This document shows positions 35,197 to 43,902 of a stretch of DNA of 64,000 nucleotides, piece by piece. Where the stretch lies: contig SCOI01000009.1 of NCBI GenBank assembly GCA_005503085.1, positions 62,001-126,000 on the forward strand, read 5' to 3'. Below the pieces are notes generated by a model. The model did not search any database. It saw nothing but the letters and a program-made list of their open reading frames with translations, and was not told where the DNA came from. The position numbers and the translations under genes are program-made. Every line of letters begins with the position of its first letter. Within the stretch, counting starts at the first letter, position 1. This DNA comes from Burkholderiales bacterium C2 (GTDB lineage Bacteria; Pseudomonadota; Gammaproteobacteria; Burkholderiales; Burkholderiaceae_C).

Positions 35197-36236
35197 TACT
35201 CGTAGCCGTAGGAGCGCAGATGCTCTTCGCTATCGGCCCAGCCCGAGCGCACCTTGACCCACAACTCCAGGAAGACACGCCCCTCCATCAGGTGCTCGAG
35301 TTCCTGGCGCGATTCGGAGCCGATGCGCTTGAGCAGCTCGCCGCCCTGCCCGATCACCATGCCCTTGTGGGCATCGCGCTCGACGACGATGGAGGCCGAG
35401 ATGCGGCGCAGCGCGCCCTCGTCTTCCCATTTGTCGATCACCACGGTCGAGGTGTAGGGCAGCTCGTCGCCGGTCAGGCGGAACAGCTTCTCACGGATGA
35501 TCTCGCTGGCCAGGAACTTCTCCGAGCGGTCGGTCAGCGCATCCTCGTCGTAGAACCATTCCTGCTCGGGCAGATAGGGCTTGAGGATCTTGAACAGGCG
35601 CTGCACATCGCTTTGCTTCTTGGCCGAGATCGGGATGAACTCGCTGAAGTTGCGGCGCTCCTGCATGCTCTTGAGCCAGGGCGCGAGCTCGGCGCGGCGG
35701 TGCACGGCGTCGAGCTTGTTGGCGATCAGTACGACCGGCTTGTCCTCGGGGAGCAGGGACAGCACCTTGGCATCGTCCAGGCCGAAACGGCCGGCCTCGA
35801 CGACGAACAGCACCAGGTCCACATCGGACAGCACGCCGTGCACGGTGCGGTTCAGATTGCGGTTCAGCGCGGCATTGTGCTTGGTCTGGAAACCGGGCGT
35901 GTCGACAAAGACGAACTGGGCCTCCTCGACCGTGCGCACGCCGGTGATGCGGTGGCGCGTGGTCTGGGCCTTATTGGAGGTGATGCTGACCTTCTGACCC
36001 ACCAGCGCATTCAGCAGGGTGGACTTGCCGACATTGGGTCGGCCGACGATGGCGATCAGCCCGCAGCGCTGAGCCGTACCGTCGGGCATCTTGCCGCCGC
36101 TGGGCTTGGGGCCGGCATCGGAGGACAGCGAGGTTGCGCCGGAGCCGGCGGCCGGGATCGGCGGGAGCGTGTAGCCGGTGGCAGGCGGCTTACCCTCGGA
36201 CGCGGAGTCGTCCGGGGGCGTGGTGTTGTCGGTCAT
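35196..36236 (-). CDS. era: GTPase Era
   Basis: This 346-residue GTPase binds the 3' end of 16S rRNA during 30S assembly. G1 is GRPNVGKST at residues 65-73, G3 [16 protein letters not shown]4 NKLDAV, and the C-terminal KH domain has [15 protein letters not shown]. The N-terminus has about 50 extra Pro/Ser/Gly-rich residues before the G domain compared with E. coli Era. An internal ATG at residue 50 (MPDGTAQ) could be the true start. It follows rnc by 24 bp. Confidence 0.95.
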   Translation of the reverse strand: MTDNTTPPDDSASEGKPPATGYTLPPIPAAGSGATSLSSDAGPKPSGGKMPDGTAQRCGLIAIVGRPNVGKSTLLNALVGQKVSITSNKAQTTRHRITGVRTVEEAQFVFVDTPGFQTKHNAALNRNLNRTVHGVLSDVDLVLFVVEAGRFGLDDAKVLSLLPEDKPVVLIANKLDAVHRRAELAPWLKSMQERRNFSEFIPISAKKQSDVQRLFKILKPYLPEQEWFYDEDALTDRSEKFLASEIIREKLFRLTGDELPYTSTVVIDKWEDEGALRRISASIVVERDAHKGMVIGQGGELLKRIGSESRQELEHLMEGRVFLELWVKVRSGWADSEEHLRSYGYE

Positions 36237-36260
36237 GGGGTGTCGGCGCGAGGCCGCTCC

Positions 36261-36965
36261 TTAGTCGCGCAAGCCAGAGCCTGGCTTGTCGCGGGCAATC
36301 AGTTCGTCGAGCAGTCGACGGGCGGCATCTTGTTCGGCGGCGCGGCGCGAACGCCCTTCGCCACGCTTGGCCAGGCTCAGCGCGGGCACAGCGCACTCGA
36401 CCTCGAAGGTCTGGGCATGGGCCTGGCCTCGGGTTTCGGTGATGCGGTAGGTCGGCACGGCCAGGCGGCGCGCCTGCAGCCATTCCTGCAAGGCCGTCTT
36501 CGCGTCCTTGCCCCAGTTGTCGGTGCCGGAGTTCGCGATCAGCTCGCCAAACAGGCCACGCACCACCTCCAGCGCGGCCGGATAGCCGCCGTCGACAAAG
36601 GCCGCGCCGATCACCGCTTCCAGCGCATCGGCCAGGATCGACGGGCGCTGCGCGCCGCCTCCCTTGGCCTCGCCCTCGGACATGCGCAGCACTGCCGGCA
36701 GCCCCAGCTGGACGGCCAGCTTGTGCAGGCTGTCCTCGCGCACCAGATGCGCACGCACGCGTGTCAGATCGCCCTCGTCCGAACCGGCAAAGCGCTCATA
36801 CAGCAAACTGGAAACGGCCAGACTCAGCACCGCGTCGCCGAGGAACTCCAGGCGTTCGTTGTGGTCGGCACCGAAGCTGCGGTGCGTAAGCGCGCGTGCG
36901 AGCAGACCGACGTCGGCAAAGTGGTAGCCCAGGCGTTGCTGCAATGACTGGTGGGTCGGGTTCAT
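36261..36965 (-). CDS. rnc: Ribonuclease III
   Basis: This 234-residue double-strand-specific RNase has the signature NERLEFLGDAVL at residues 37-48 and DALEAVIGAAFVDGGY in the nuclease domain. A C-terminal dsRNA-binding domain follows (AKTALQEWLQARRLAVPTY, GEGRSRRAAEQDAARRLL). It processes rRNA and regulates mRNAs. It is preceded by the DUF4845 gene and followed by era, a conserved order. Confidence 0.97.
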   Translation of the reverse strand: MNPTHQSLQQRLGYHFADVGLLARALTHRSFGADHNERLEFLGDAVLSLAVSSLLYERFAGSDEGDLTRVRAHLVREDSLHKLAVQLGLPAVLRMSEGEAKGGGAQRPSILADALEAVIGAAFVDGGYPAALEVVRGLFGELIANSGTDNWGKDAKTALQEWLQARRLAVPTYRITETRGQAHAQTFEVECAVPALSLAKRGEGRSRRAAEQDAARRLLDELIARDKPGSGLRD

Positions 36966-36978
36966 GCGGAGTTCTGAC

Positions 36979-37344
36979 TTACTTCGACTGGCCCTGGTAT
37001 TTCAGCAACAGGAACGCGGGGCCGGCCAGTTCGATCTCCTTCTCGTAGGAGAAACTGATCTGCACCCGGTCGTTGTCCTTGCTGACCACCAGATCCGAGC
37101 CACTGATGCTGACGATCGAGTACTCGACCTGCTTGATGCGGTCGAATTCCTGGCGCACCACCGGCACGGTGGCCGGATTGCCCTTGGCAATGCGGGTGAT
37201 CACGCCCTGGATCGTGTAGTACTCGAGCACACTGGGAAACACCCGCATGCCGACCACCGCCGTGCAAGCGATCACCACGCCCCAGAACAACAGGCCGAAC
37301 AGGCTGATACCGCGTTGCTGATTCCTTGTTGCTGGCTGGCGCAT
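36979..37344 (-). CDS. DUF4845 domain-containing membrane protein
   Basis: This protein of about 121 residues has one N-terminal membrane helix (ISLFGLLFWGVVIACTAVVG) and a small periplasmic domain with EYYTIQGVITRIAKG, EFDRIKQVEYSI and ISFSYEKEIELAGPAFLLLKYQG. It is the DUF4845 protein regularly found between lepB and rnc in betaproteobacteria. ATG 37344 is chosen because AAGGGTAGAAG precedes it; a TTG at 37374 would add ten residues. The function is unknown. Confidence 0.88.
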   Translation of the reverse strand: MRQPATRNQQRGISLFGLLFWGVVIACTAVVGMRVFPSVLEYYTIQGVITRIAKGNPATVPVVRQEFDRIKQVEYSIVSISGSDLVVSKDNDRVQISFSYEKEIELAGPAFLLLKYQGQSK

Positions 37345-37385
37345 CGATCTTCTACCCTTGTCGTTGTGGTTCAAGCCGCGACGCC

Positions 37386-38360
37386 TCAGAACGAGGTGCC
37401 GACGCGCTTGAGGTTACCGAAATTCATCCAAACCACAAAGGCCTTGCCGACGATGTTCTCGTCCGGCACAAAGCCCCAGAAGCGCGAATCGCGCGAGTTG
37501 TCGCGGTTGTCGCCCAGCACGTAGTAGTGGCCAGCCGGCACCTTGCAAGTCACCCCCTCGGGGCTGTACTTGCAGTTGTCCTGGAAAGGGAACGGACCAT
37601 CGCGGCGGTCGGCCCGGAATAGCGGCGAGCGCTTAGTGTCGACCAGGATCTGGTGCTCCTTGTCGCCGAGCTTTTCCATGAAGCGCGCGCGATAGGCCAG
37701 GCTGTCTTCGTCGTAATAGTCGCCCTGAGGCTGGACCGGGGCCAGCTGGCCGTTGATATAGAGCTTCTGGTTCAGGTAGCTGACCTCGTCGCCGGGGATG
37801 GCGGCGACGCGCTTGATGAAGTCCAGGCTGGTGTCCTCGGGGTAGCGGAACACCATCACATCGCCCCGCTTGACCTCGTTGTTGGCGATGATCTTCTTGT
37901 TCAGCACCGGCAGGCGCACGCCGTAGTGGAACTTGTTGACCAGGATCAGGTCACCCACCAGCAGGGTCGGCACCATCGAACCGGACGGAATCTTGAAGGG
38001 CTCGAACAGGAAGGAGCGCAGCAAGAAGACCATCAGGATCACCGGGAACAGGCCGGCGGTCCAGTCCAGCCACCAGGGCTGACGCAGCACGGCCTCGCGT
38101 GCGCTGCTCACATCGCTGTCGACCCGGGTGATGCCCTGGCCGGCCAGCTTCTCGCGGCGCTGCGCGTCGGCCTCCAGCAGCTGGGCCGCCGCACGCTCGC
38201 GCGCGGGCTGGAAATGGAAGCGCTCGGCCAGCCAGTAGGCCATCGTCACGCTGGTCAGGATGAAGAGCAGCAGCGCGAAGTTGCCGCTCCAGTAGCCGGT
38301 GTACCAGCCGCCCAGATAGGCGATCAGGGCGGCGTAGAGAATTCCGGTCAGAGCACTCAT
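37386..38360 (-). CDS. lepB: Signal peptidase I
   Basis: This 324-residue inner membrane protease has N-terminal helices and then the catalytic periplasmic domain. It contains FKIPSGSMVPTLLVGD (Ser128), DFIKRVAAIPGDEV (Lys), and GHYYVLGDNRDNSRDSRFWG. It cleaves Sec and Tat signal peptides, including those of the receptors and PEP-CTERM proteins in this window. It lies 24 bp after lepA in the same direction. Confidence 0.97.
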   Translation of the reverse strand: MSALTGILYAALIAYLGGWYTGYWSGNFALLLFILTSVTMAYWLAERFHFQPARERAAAQLLEADAQRREKLAGQGITRVDSDVSSAREAVLRQPWWLDWTAGLFPVILMVFLLRSFLFEPFKIPSGSMVPTLLVGDLILVNKFHYGVRLPVLNKKIIANNEVKRGDVMVFRYPEDTSLDFIKRVAAIPGDEVSYLNQKLYINGQLAPVQPQGDYYDEDSLAYRARFMEKLGDKEHQILVDTKRSPLFRADRRDGPFPFQDNCKYSPEGVTCKVPAGHYYVLGDNRDNSRDSRFWGFVPDENIVGKAFVVWMNFGNLKRVGTSF

Positions 38361-38384
38361 TGATCGTCGGTCGCTTCTAAATAA

Positions 38385-40193
38385 TCAGTCTTCAACTTGG
38401 AGAATGGCCAGGAAGGCTTCTTGCGGCACCTCGACCGAGCCGATCTGCTTCATGCGCTTCTTGCCGGCCTTCTGCTTTTCTAGCAGCTTGCGTTTGCGGC
38501 TGATGTCGCCGCCGTAGCATTTTGCCAGCACGTTCTTGCGCATCGCCTTGATGTTCTCGCGGGCGATGATGTTGGAGCCTATGGCCGCCTGGATGACCAC
38601 GTCATACATCTGGCGCGGGATGTGCTCGCGCATCTTGGCGGCCACGCCGCGGCCGCGGAACTGGCTCTGCACCCGGTGCACGATGATGGACAGCGCGTCG
38701 ACCTTGTCGCCGTTGATCAGGATGTCGACCTTGACGACGTCGGAGGCACGGTACTCCTTGAACTCGTAGTCCATCGAGGCATAGCCGCGCGAGACCGACT
38801 TCAGCTTGTCGAAGAAGTCCAGCACGATCTCGGCCAGCGGCATCTCGTAGGTCAGCATGACCTGGCGGCCGTGGTAGGCCATATTGATCTGGTTGCCGCG
38901 CTTCTGGTTGGCCAAGGTCATCACCGGGCCGACATAGTCCTGCGGCATGTACAGGTGCACGGTGACGATGGGCTCGCGGATCTCCTGCAGCAGACCCAGG
39001 TCAGGCATCTTGGACGGGTTCTCGACCTCGATCACCGTGCCGTCATTGAGCAGCACCTCATAGACCACGCTGGGCGCGGTGGTGATCAGGTCCTGGTCGA
39101 ACTCGCGCTCCAGCCGCTCCTGCACGATCTCCATATGCAGCAGGCCCAGGAAGCCGCAGCGGAAGCCGAAGCCCAGCGCCTGGCTGACCTCGGGCTCGTA
39201 GCGCAGCGAGGAGTCGTTGAGCTTGAGCTTCTCCAGCGCGTCGCGCAGCTGGTCGTACTCGCTGGCCTCGGTCGGATACAGGCCGGCAAACACCTGGGGC
39301 TGGATTTCCTTGAAGCCGGGCAAGGCCTGCTCGGCCGGGCCGAGATTGTTCGGCAGCTTCTTTTCCAGCGTGATGGTGTCGCCCACCTTGGCCGCCTGCA
39401 GCTCCTTGATGCCGGCGATGACGAAACCCACCTCGCCAGCGTTGAGCTGCTCGCGCTTCTCCGACTTGGGCGCGAACACGCCCAGGTGCTCGGCCGGGTA
39501 GACGGCGTTGGACGCCATCATGCGTATGCGCTCGCCCTTCTTGAGCGTGCCGTCGACCACGCGCACCAGCATCACGACGCCCACATAGGCGTCGTACCAG
39601 CTGTCGATGATCATCGCGCGCAGCGGCGCCTCGACCACACCCTTGGGAGGCGGCATGCGCGCAATCACTGCCTCGATGATCTCGTCGATGCCCATGCCGG
39701 TCTTGGCGCTGCAGGGAATCGCGTCGGTCGCGTCGATGCCGATCACATCCTCGATCTCGGCCTTGGCGTTATCGGGATCGGCGCTGGGCAGATCCATCTT
39801 GTTGAGCACCGGCACCACCTCGACGCCCAGATCCAGCGCGGTGTAGCAATTGGCCACCGTCTGCGCCTCGACGCCCTGGCTGGCATCGACCACCAGCAGC
39901 GCGCCCTCGCAGGCCGACAGCGAGCGGCTGACCTCGTAGGAGAAGTCCACATGCCCGGGCGTGTCGATCAGGTTCAGGTTGTAGGTCTTGCCGTCCTTGG
40001 CCGTGTACTGCAGCGCCGCGGTCTGGGCCTTGATCGTGATGCCACGCTCGCGCTCGATGTCCATCGAGTCCAGCACCTGCGCCTCCATCTCCCGGTCCGA
40101 GAGCCCCCCGCAGCGTTGAATGATGCGATCCGCCAGCGTGCTCTTGCCGTGGTCGATGTGGGCGATGATGGAGAAATTGCGGATGTGGTTCAT
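38385..40193 (-). CDS. lepA: Elongation factor 4 (LepA)
   Basis: This 602-residue translational GTPase has [18 protein letters not shown] (G1), the RGITI switch, [18 protein letters not shown] (G3), NKMDLP (G4), and the LepA-specific C-terminal domain with [25 protein letters not shown]. It assists initiation and back-translocation. The start MNHIRNF at 40193 fits the family. Its own promoter must lie upstream, because a terminator for a putative small RNA ends about 105 bp before it. Confidence 0.98.
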   Translation of the reverse strand: MNHIRNFSIIAHIDHGKSTLADRIIQRCGGLSDREMEAQVLDSMDIERERGITIKAQTAALQYTAKDGKTYNLNLIDTPGHVDFSYEVSRSLSACEGALLVVDASQGVEAQTVANCYTALDLGVEVVPVLNKMDLPSADPDNAKAEIEDVIGIDATDAIPCSAKTGMGIDEIIEAVIARMPPPKGVVEAPLRAMIIDSWYDAYVGVVMLVRVVDGTLKKGERIRMMASNAVYPAEHLGVFAPKSEKREQLNAGEVGFVIAGIKELQAAKVGDTITLEKKLPNNLGPAEQALPGFKEIQPQVFAGLYPTEASEYDQLRDALEKLKLNDSSLRYEPEVSQALGFGFRCGFLGLLHMEIVQERLEREFDQDLITTAPSVVYEVLLNDGTVIEVENPSKMPDLGLLQEIREPIVTVHLYMPQDYVGPVMTLANQKRGNQINMAYHGRQVMLTYEMPLAEIVLDFFDKLKSVSRGYASMDYEFKEYRASDVVKVDILINGDKVDALSIIVHRVQSQFRGRGVAAKMREHIPRQMYDVVIQAAIGSNIIARENIKAMRKNVLAKCYGGDISRKRKLLEKQKAGKKRMKQIGSVEVPQEAFLAILQVED

Positions 40194-40298
40194 GCTCTGT
40201 CTCGCGATGCTTGGCCGGAGATACAACGGCGAAGCCGTTGCGACGGAAGCTCATATCGCGAAGCGATGTGAAGGCCTCGGAGAGGCCGTGCTGTAGTC

Positions 40299-40363
40299 AA
40301 AAAAAAGGCACGTCGAAACGGTGACGCGCCTTCCAACAAAACTTATGGCAACTGCTTGTTGGG
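40299..40363 (-). ncRNA. Candidate small RNA between degP and lepA
   Basis: A leftward promoter-like pair (40369-40396) is followed within about 7 bases by a potential transcript of about 65 nt. It has two hairpins: CCAACAA with TTGTTGG (40356-40362 and 40333-40339) around a 16-base loop, and a terminator stem AGGCGCGTC/GACGTGCCT (one G-U pair) with a run of eight T at 40306-40299. No coding frame fits. Its own promoter, compact folding and strong terminator are the usual signs of an independent small RNA. I do not recognise a named family. Confidence 0.5.
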
Positions 40364-40368
40364 CTTTC

Positions 40369-40396
40369 ATTGTAGCCAAAAGCCCCCGGCTGAAAA
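40369..40396 (-). promoter_or_regulatory. Putative sigma-70 promoter of the small RNA
   Basis: Read leftward, TTTTCA (40396-40391), a 16-bp spacer and TACAAT (40374-40369). The -10 matches the consensus at five of six positions and the -35 at four. The predicted start coincides with the 5' side of the first hairpin. Confidence 0.5.
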
Positions 40397-40650
40397 CCGC
40401 GGCGTCCCCGGATTTGCTGCCGTTGCGGTCCGCCAACATCAAATTATCAACAGCTTATCCACAAGATGCTGTGGATGGCCTGGGGATAGTTTGAGCCGGC
40501 TCGCGTTTGCATTGTGCGGCGCGCACAAAGCCCGCCGGACAAGGCTTGATTCTATCTGACCAGCCCCGCAATCGAGCCTCAGGCCAGAAAAGTTAGCAAG
40601 CGCCAACCCATCAATTCCACACAAGAAGCCCTGCTGCAATTCCACGAAGT

Positions 40651-40684
40651 GGAAAGACCCGGCGCCGCTGTCGGGCGCCGGGTC
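40651..40684 (-). terminator. Terminator after degP
   Basis: Read leftward, GACCCGGCGCC and GGCGCCGGGTC form a perfect 11-bp stem followed by TTTCC, starting 14 bp after the degP stop. A second hairpin (TTCCAC/GTGGAA, 40639-40654) follows. Between here and the small RNA promoter (40397-40638) I see no gene. Confidence 0.8.
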
Positions 40685-40697
40685 AGCGGCCACAGGC

Positions 40698-42152
40698 TCA
40701 ACGACCGGGTTTGACCAGCACGAAATTGACCGCGCTGCCCCGACGCACCAGCATGGTGATCTGCTTGGCCTTCTCCAGTTTGGCGACCACCGCCTGGAAC
40801 TGCTTGACGCTGCTGATCTCGGTGTTGTCCACAGACAGTATCAGATCGCCCTCGCGCAAACCGGCGCGCGCCGCCGCCCCCTCGACCGCCTCGACGCGCA
40901 CGCCGTTGCGCAGCTTCAGCTCGCGCTTCTGCGCCTCGGTCAGCTCGACCACGGTCAGCCCCAGCGTCGGCGTGGGCTTGGCACTGGGCTCGGCGGCACG
41001 GCGCGGGCTGTCATCCTCCAGCTCGGCCACCGTGATGCTGAGATCCTTGTAGGCGCCGCGGCGGAACACCTGCATCGTGACCTTGCTGCCGGGCTTGGTG
41101 GCACCGACCACGCGGCGCAGATCGCTGGCCTTCTCGACCGCCTTGCCGTCGAACTTGACGATCACATCGCCGCCCTCCAGACCGGCCTTCTCGGCCGGGC
41201 TGTCCTCGACGATGTTCTGCACCAGCGCACCCTGCGGCTTGCCCAGGCCGATGGCCTCGGCCACCTCCTTGCTGACATCGGTGGGCTGCACGCCGATACG
41301 CCCGCGTATCACCCGGCCCGCGCTACGCAGTTGGTCGGAGACGCGGATCGCCTCGTCGATCGGGATCGCGAACGAGATGCCCATGAAGCCGCCCGAGCGG
41401 CTGTAGATCTGCGAGTTGATGCCTATCACCTCGCCGCGCATATTCAGCAACGGGCCGCCCGAATTGCCCGGGTTGATGGCCACATCGGTCTGGATGAAGC
41501 GCAGGAAGTCACCGGTGTCGCGCGCCTTGGCGCTGACGATGCCAGCCGTCACCGTGCTGTCGAAGCCAAAGGGCGAGCCGATGGCCAGCACCCATTCGCC
41601 GACGCGCAGCCGGTTCACATCGCCGATCTTGACCGCCGGCAGACCGGTCGCCTCGATCTTGACGACCGCGACATCGGTGCGTGCATCGGCGCCGATGAGC
41701 TTGGCCTTGAATTCGCGCTTGTCAGGCAGGGTGACCCAGACCTCGTCGGCGCCGTCCACCACATGCGCATTGGTCATCACCAGGCCGTCGGCACTGAGAA
41801 TGAAGCCGGAGCCGACACCGCGGCGCTGCGGCTGCTCGTCCTCGTCGCCGCCGCGCGGCGTGCCGGGACGCTGATTGGGCAGCGGGATGCCGAAGCGGCG
41901 CAGGAACTCCAGCATCTGCTCATCCATCTCCGGCGTGCCGGCCGCCCGGCGCACGCGCTCCGAGGTGCGGATATTGACCACCGAAGGCGCCGAGCGTTCG
42001 ACCAGCTCGGCGAAGTCGGGCAGCTCGCGCGCCTGCGCCAAGGCCTGCCGGGGCGCCACGCTCAGACCCAGGCCGAGCGAGAGGACGGCCGCCGACAGCA
42101 GCGCGGCAGACCAGCGCGACAGGGCATGACGAGGATCAGAGCTTGTTTGCAT
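40698..42152 (-). CDS. degP: Periplasmic serine protease DegP/MucD
   Basis: This is a 484-residue HtrA-family protease and chaperone. A signal peptide ends near PRQALAQA. The trypsin-like domain has His130 (TNAHVV), Asp160 (TDVAVVKI) and Ser231 (INPGNSGGPLL), and two PDZ domains follow (GRIGVQPTDVS, DSPAEKAGLEGGDVIV; AAARAGLREGDLILSV). It degrades misfolded envelope proteins under sigma-E control. ATG 42152 (MQTSSD) starts the signal peptide but lacks a clear ribosome site. It follows rseA by 123 bp; the rseB gene usual at this place is missing. Confidence 0.95.
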   Translation of the reverse strand: MQTSSDPRHALSRWSAALLSAAVLSLGLGLSVAPRQALAQARELPDFAELVERSAPSVVNIRTSERVRRAAGTPEMDEQMLEFLRRFGIPLPNQRPGTPRGGDEDEQPQRRGVGSGFILSADGLVMTNAHVVDGADEVWVTLPDKREFKAKLIGADARTDVAVVKIEATGLPAVKIGDVNRLRVGEWVLAIGSPFGFDSTVTAGIVSAKARDTGDFLRFIQTDVAINPGNSGGPLLNMRGEVIGINSQIYSRSGGFMGISFAIPIDEAIRVSDQLRSAGRVIRGRIGVQPTDVSKEVAEAIGLGKPQGALVQNIVEDSPAEKAGLEGGDVIVKFDGKAVEKASDLRRVVGATKPGSKVTMQVFRRGAYKDLSITVAELEDDSPRRAAEPSAKPTPTLGLTVVELTEAQKRELKLRNGVRVEAVEGAAARAGLREGDLILSVDNTEISSVKQFQAVVAKLEKAKQITMLVRRGSAVNFVLVKPGR

Positions 42153-42275
42153 GATGAGGAAGGGTGGGCTTTCGGACGGGTGAGGATGACACAAGCGCCG
42201 TTCGGTCGCTTGGTCGAGGTTTTGGTGATCTTGCCGCAAGACGGCGGCTTTTGTCAGGCCACTCGGGTCGGGCCA

Positions 42276-42833
42276 CTATGGCTGCGGCGCGGGAGCATTG
42301 TCTTTAGTCACGGCCGGCTCGGGCGGCGGCTCCATCAGCAGCGCATCGCCGGCAAGCCCGGCCGATTGAGCAAAAGACAGGGCGGGCGCGGGCACGAGCA
42401 CTGTCCTGGCGGACGGCGCGGCCGCCAGCACCTCGGTCGGCGGCGGAGGAAGCAACACCGAGAGGTTCGTCAGGCCGGCCGCCAAGGCGACGAAGCCGGC
42501 GGCCACGGCGGCCGGCGCCAGCCAGCGCTGCGCCCGGGCCTGCGGTGCAACGATGCGCGGCTCGGCCAGCAGCTGCGGCCGCAAGCGGGCCAGCAAGTCC
42601 TGGCCACGGCCGATGTCATGCGCCAGCTCGGCCGAGCGCAGGCTGTCCCCGATCAACTGATAGCTCTGCCATTGCTCGCGCAGGCCTTGCTCGGGCCAGG
42701 CGCGCAGCAGCGCGCTGGTCTCGGCGGCATCGGCCTCGCCATCGGCCAGCGCCGACAGGGCCGGACCGAGCGGGCGCTGACTCTCAGGCCGGGGTTCGGA
42801 ACTTCGCATCGCACACTCCATCTTCAAGCTCAT
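42276..42833 (-). CDS. rseA: Anti-sigma-E factor RseA/MucA
   Basis: This 185-residue protein has an N-terminal sigma-binding domain (GPALSALADGEADAAETSALL, WQSYQLIGDSLRS). One membrane helix follows (WLAPAAVAAGFVALAAGLTN, about 103-122), then a short Pro/Ala-rich periplasmic tail. It holds sigma-E at the membrane until regulated proteolysis. It begins one base after the rpoE stop, so synthesis is coupled. The periplasmic tail is short and low in complexity, and no RseB partner is encoded next to it. Confidence 0.85.
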   Translation of the reverse strand: MSLKMECAMRSSEPRPESQRPLGPALSALADGEADAAETSALLRAWPEQGLREQWQSYQLIGDSLRSAELAHDIGRGQDLLARLRPQLLAEPRIVAPQARAQRWLAPAAVAAGFVALAAGLTNLSVLLPPPPTEVLAAAPSARTVLVPAPALSFAQSAGLAGDALLMEPPPEPAVTKDNAPAPQP

Positions 42834-42834
42834 T

Positions 42835-43443
42835 TCACCAACGCTCGCCCTCGCGAGTGCCCAACAGCGGCCGCAAGCGCGCAGCGACCGCCTCGCGGGC
42901 CCGGTAGATACGCGATCTGACCGTGCCCGCCGGGCAGCCCATCAGGCTCGCGATCTCGTCATAGCTCAGGCCTTCGACCTCGCGCAGCAGCAAGGCCTGC
43001 CTGAATTCGTCCGGCAGCGCATCGACGGCCGCATTCACCGCCGTGCCCAACTCCTTGCTGGACAGCAGCGACTCGGGCGTTGCGCCATCACTTAGTACGC
43101 TGTCGACGGCAAAAGTTTCCTCATCCTCATCCCCCGACTTGAGGGATGCCTCGCTGAGCAGCGGGTCGCGCCGGAGCTGGACCAGGGCCTTCTTCGCACT
43201 ATTGACCGCGATGCGGTGCAGCCATGTGTAGAAGGCGCTCTCCCCCCGAAAACCCGGCAGGGCGCGGTAGGCGCGCAGAAAAGTCTCCTGCGCGATATCG
43301 GCCACCAGATCGACATCACGCACCATGCGCGCGATCAGACGCTCGATGCGGCGCTGGTACTTGAGCACCAGCATCTCGAAGGCCTTGACGTCGCCGCGCT
43401 GCACGCGCTCGACCAGCAGCCGGTCGGGATCTGGCTCGCTCAT
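42835..43443 (-). CDS. rpoE: RNA polymerase sigma factor RpoE (AlgU)
   Basis: This 202-residue ECF sigma factor has region 2 with FEMLVLKYQRRIERLIARM and DIAQETFLRAYRALPGFRGE, and FYTWLHRIAVNSAKKAL. Region 4 has LPDEFRQALLLREVEGLSYDEIASLMGCPAGTVRSRI in overlapping parts. It directs the envelope stress response. The acidic linker SGDEDEETFAVDS is typical of the AlgU/RpoE group. The start MSEPDPD at 43443 overlaps the stop of the upstream membrane protein gene by four bases (ATGA). Confidence 0.96.
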   Translation of the reverse strand: MSEPDPDRLLVERVQRGDVKAFEMLVLKYQRRIERLIARMVRDVDLVADIAQETFLRAYRALPGFRGESAFYTWLHRIAVNSAKKALVQLRRDPLLSEASLKSGDEDEETFAVDSVLSDGATPESLLSSKELGTAVNAAVDALPDEFRQALLLREVEGLSYDEIASLMGCPAGTVRSRIYRAREAVAARLRPLLGTREGERW

Positions 43444-43892
43444 GGCTCGGGACTCGGGGCGGTGCGTGCCGAGTAGAGGGTCGCCCGCAGCTGGGGCCAT
43501 TGCGCGGCACAACTCGTGCGCGCCAGCGGCAGGTAGCGTGGCAGGCGCGAGCGCACAGCCAGGCGTAGCAGCAGCCAGACCCCCAGATCGATCACCACCC
43601 GGGGGCGCGTCGGAGTCTCGTCAAGCCACCACTGCTGCCCGTCCCAGCGCAAGCTCATAGGCCGCGTGCGGCTGCAACGCCAGCCCAGCCAGCCGGCGCC
43701 GGGCAGTAGCAACGCGCCCAGCAAGAGCCAGCCCAGCGAAGAAATGGCAGGAAAGCCCAGCCCTGCCTGGCTCATCAGCGCGGCCAGCAAGGCGCCGCCG
43801 GCCAGCACCGCCAGCGCGGCCATCAACGCTCGCCAGGCCCGATCGGGCCCTATGGTGATCTGGAATGCGCTCGCCTGGCGCTGGGCCGGCAT
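43440..43892 (-). CDS. Small two-helix membrane protein coupled to rpoE
   Basis: This 150-residue protein has two adjacent hydrophobic helices near residues 22-43 and 48-70, then a cytoplasmic part with MSLRWDGQQWWLDE, VVIDLGVWLLLRL and a Leu/Arg-rich end. The arrangement (two N-terminal helices, a WDG..W strand, a DLG..LLLR strand) recalls the YgfX/CptA family, but similarity is topological and I do not assert identity. It lies 10 bp after fabF and overlaps rpoE by four bases, so it may be co-expressed with the sigma factor. Confidence 0.75.
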   Translation of the reverse strand: MPAQRQASAFQITIGPDRAWRALMAALAVLAGGALLAALMSQAGLGFPAISSLGWLLLGALLLPGAGWLGWRCSRTRPMSLRWDGQQWWLDETPTRPRVVIDLGVWLLLRLAVRSRLPRYLPLARTSCAAQWPQLRATLYSARTAPSPEP

Positions 43893-43902
43893 GGCCCCGG
43901 CC

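Noticed and set aside
40439-40693. 84-codon leftward frame between degP and lepA
   Set aside because: It overlaps the degP terminator hairpin, lacks motifs and has no ribosome site.
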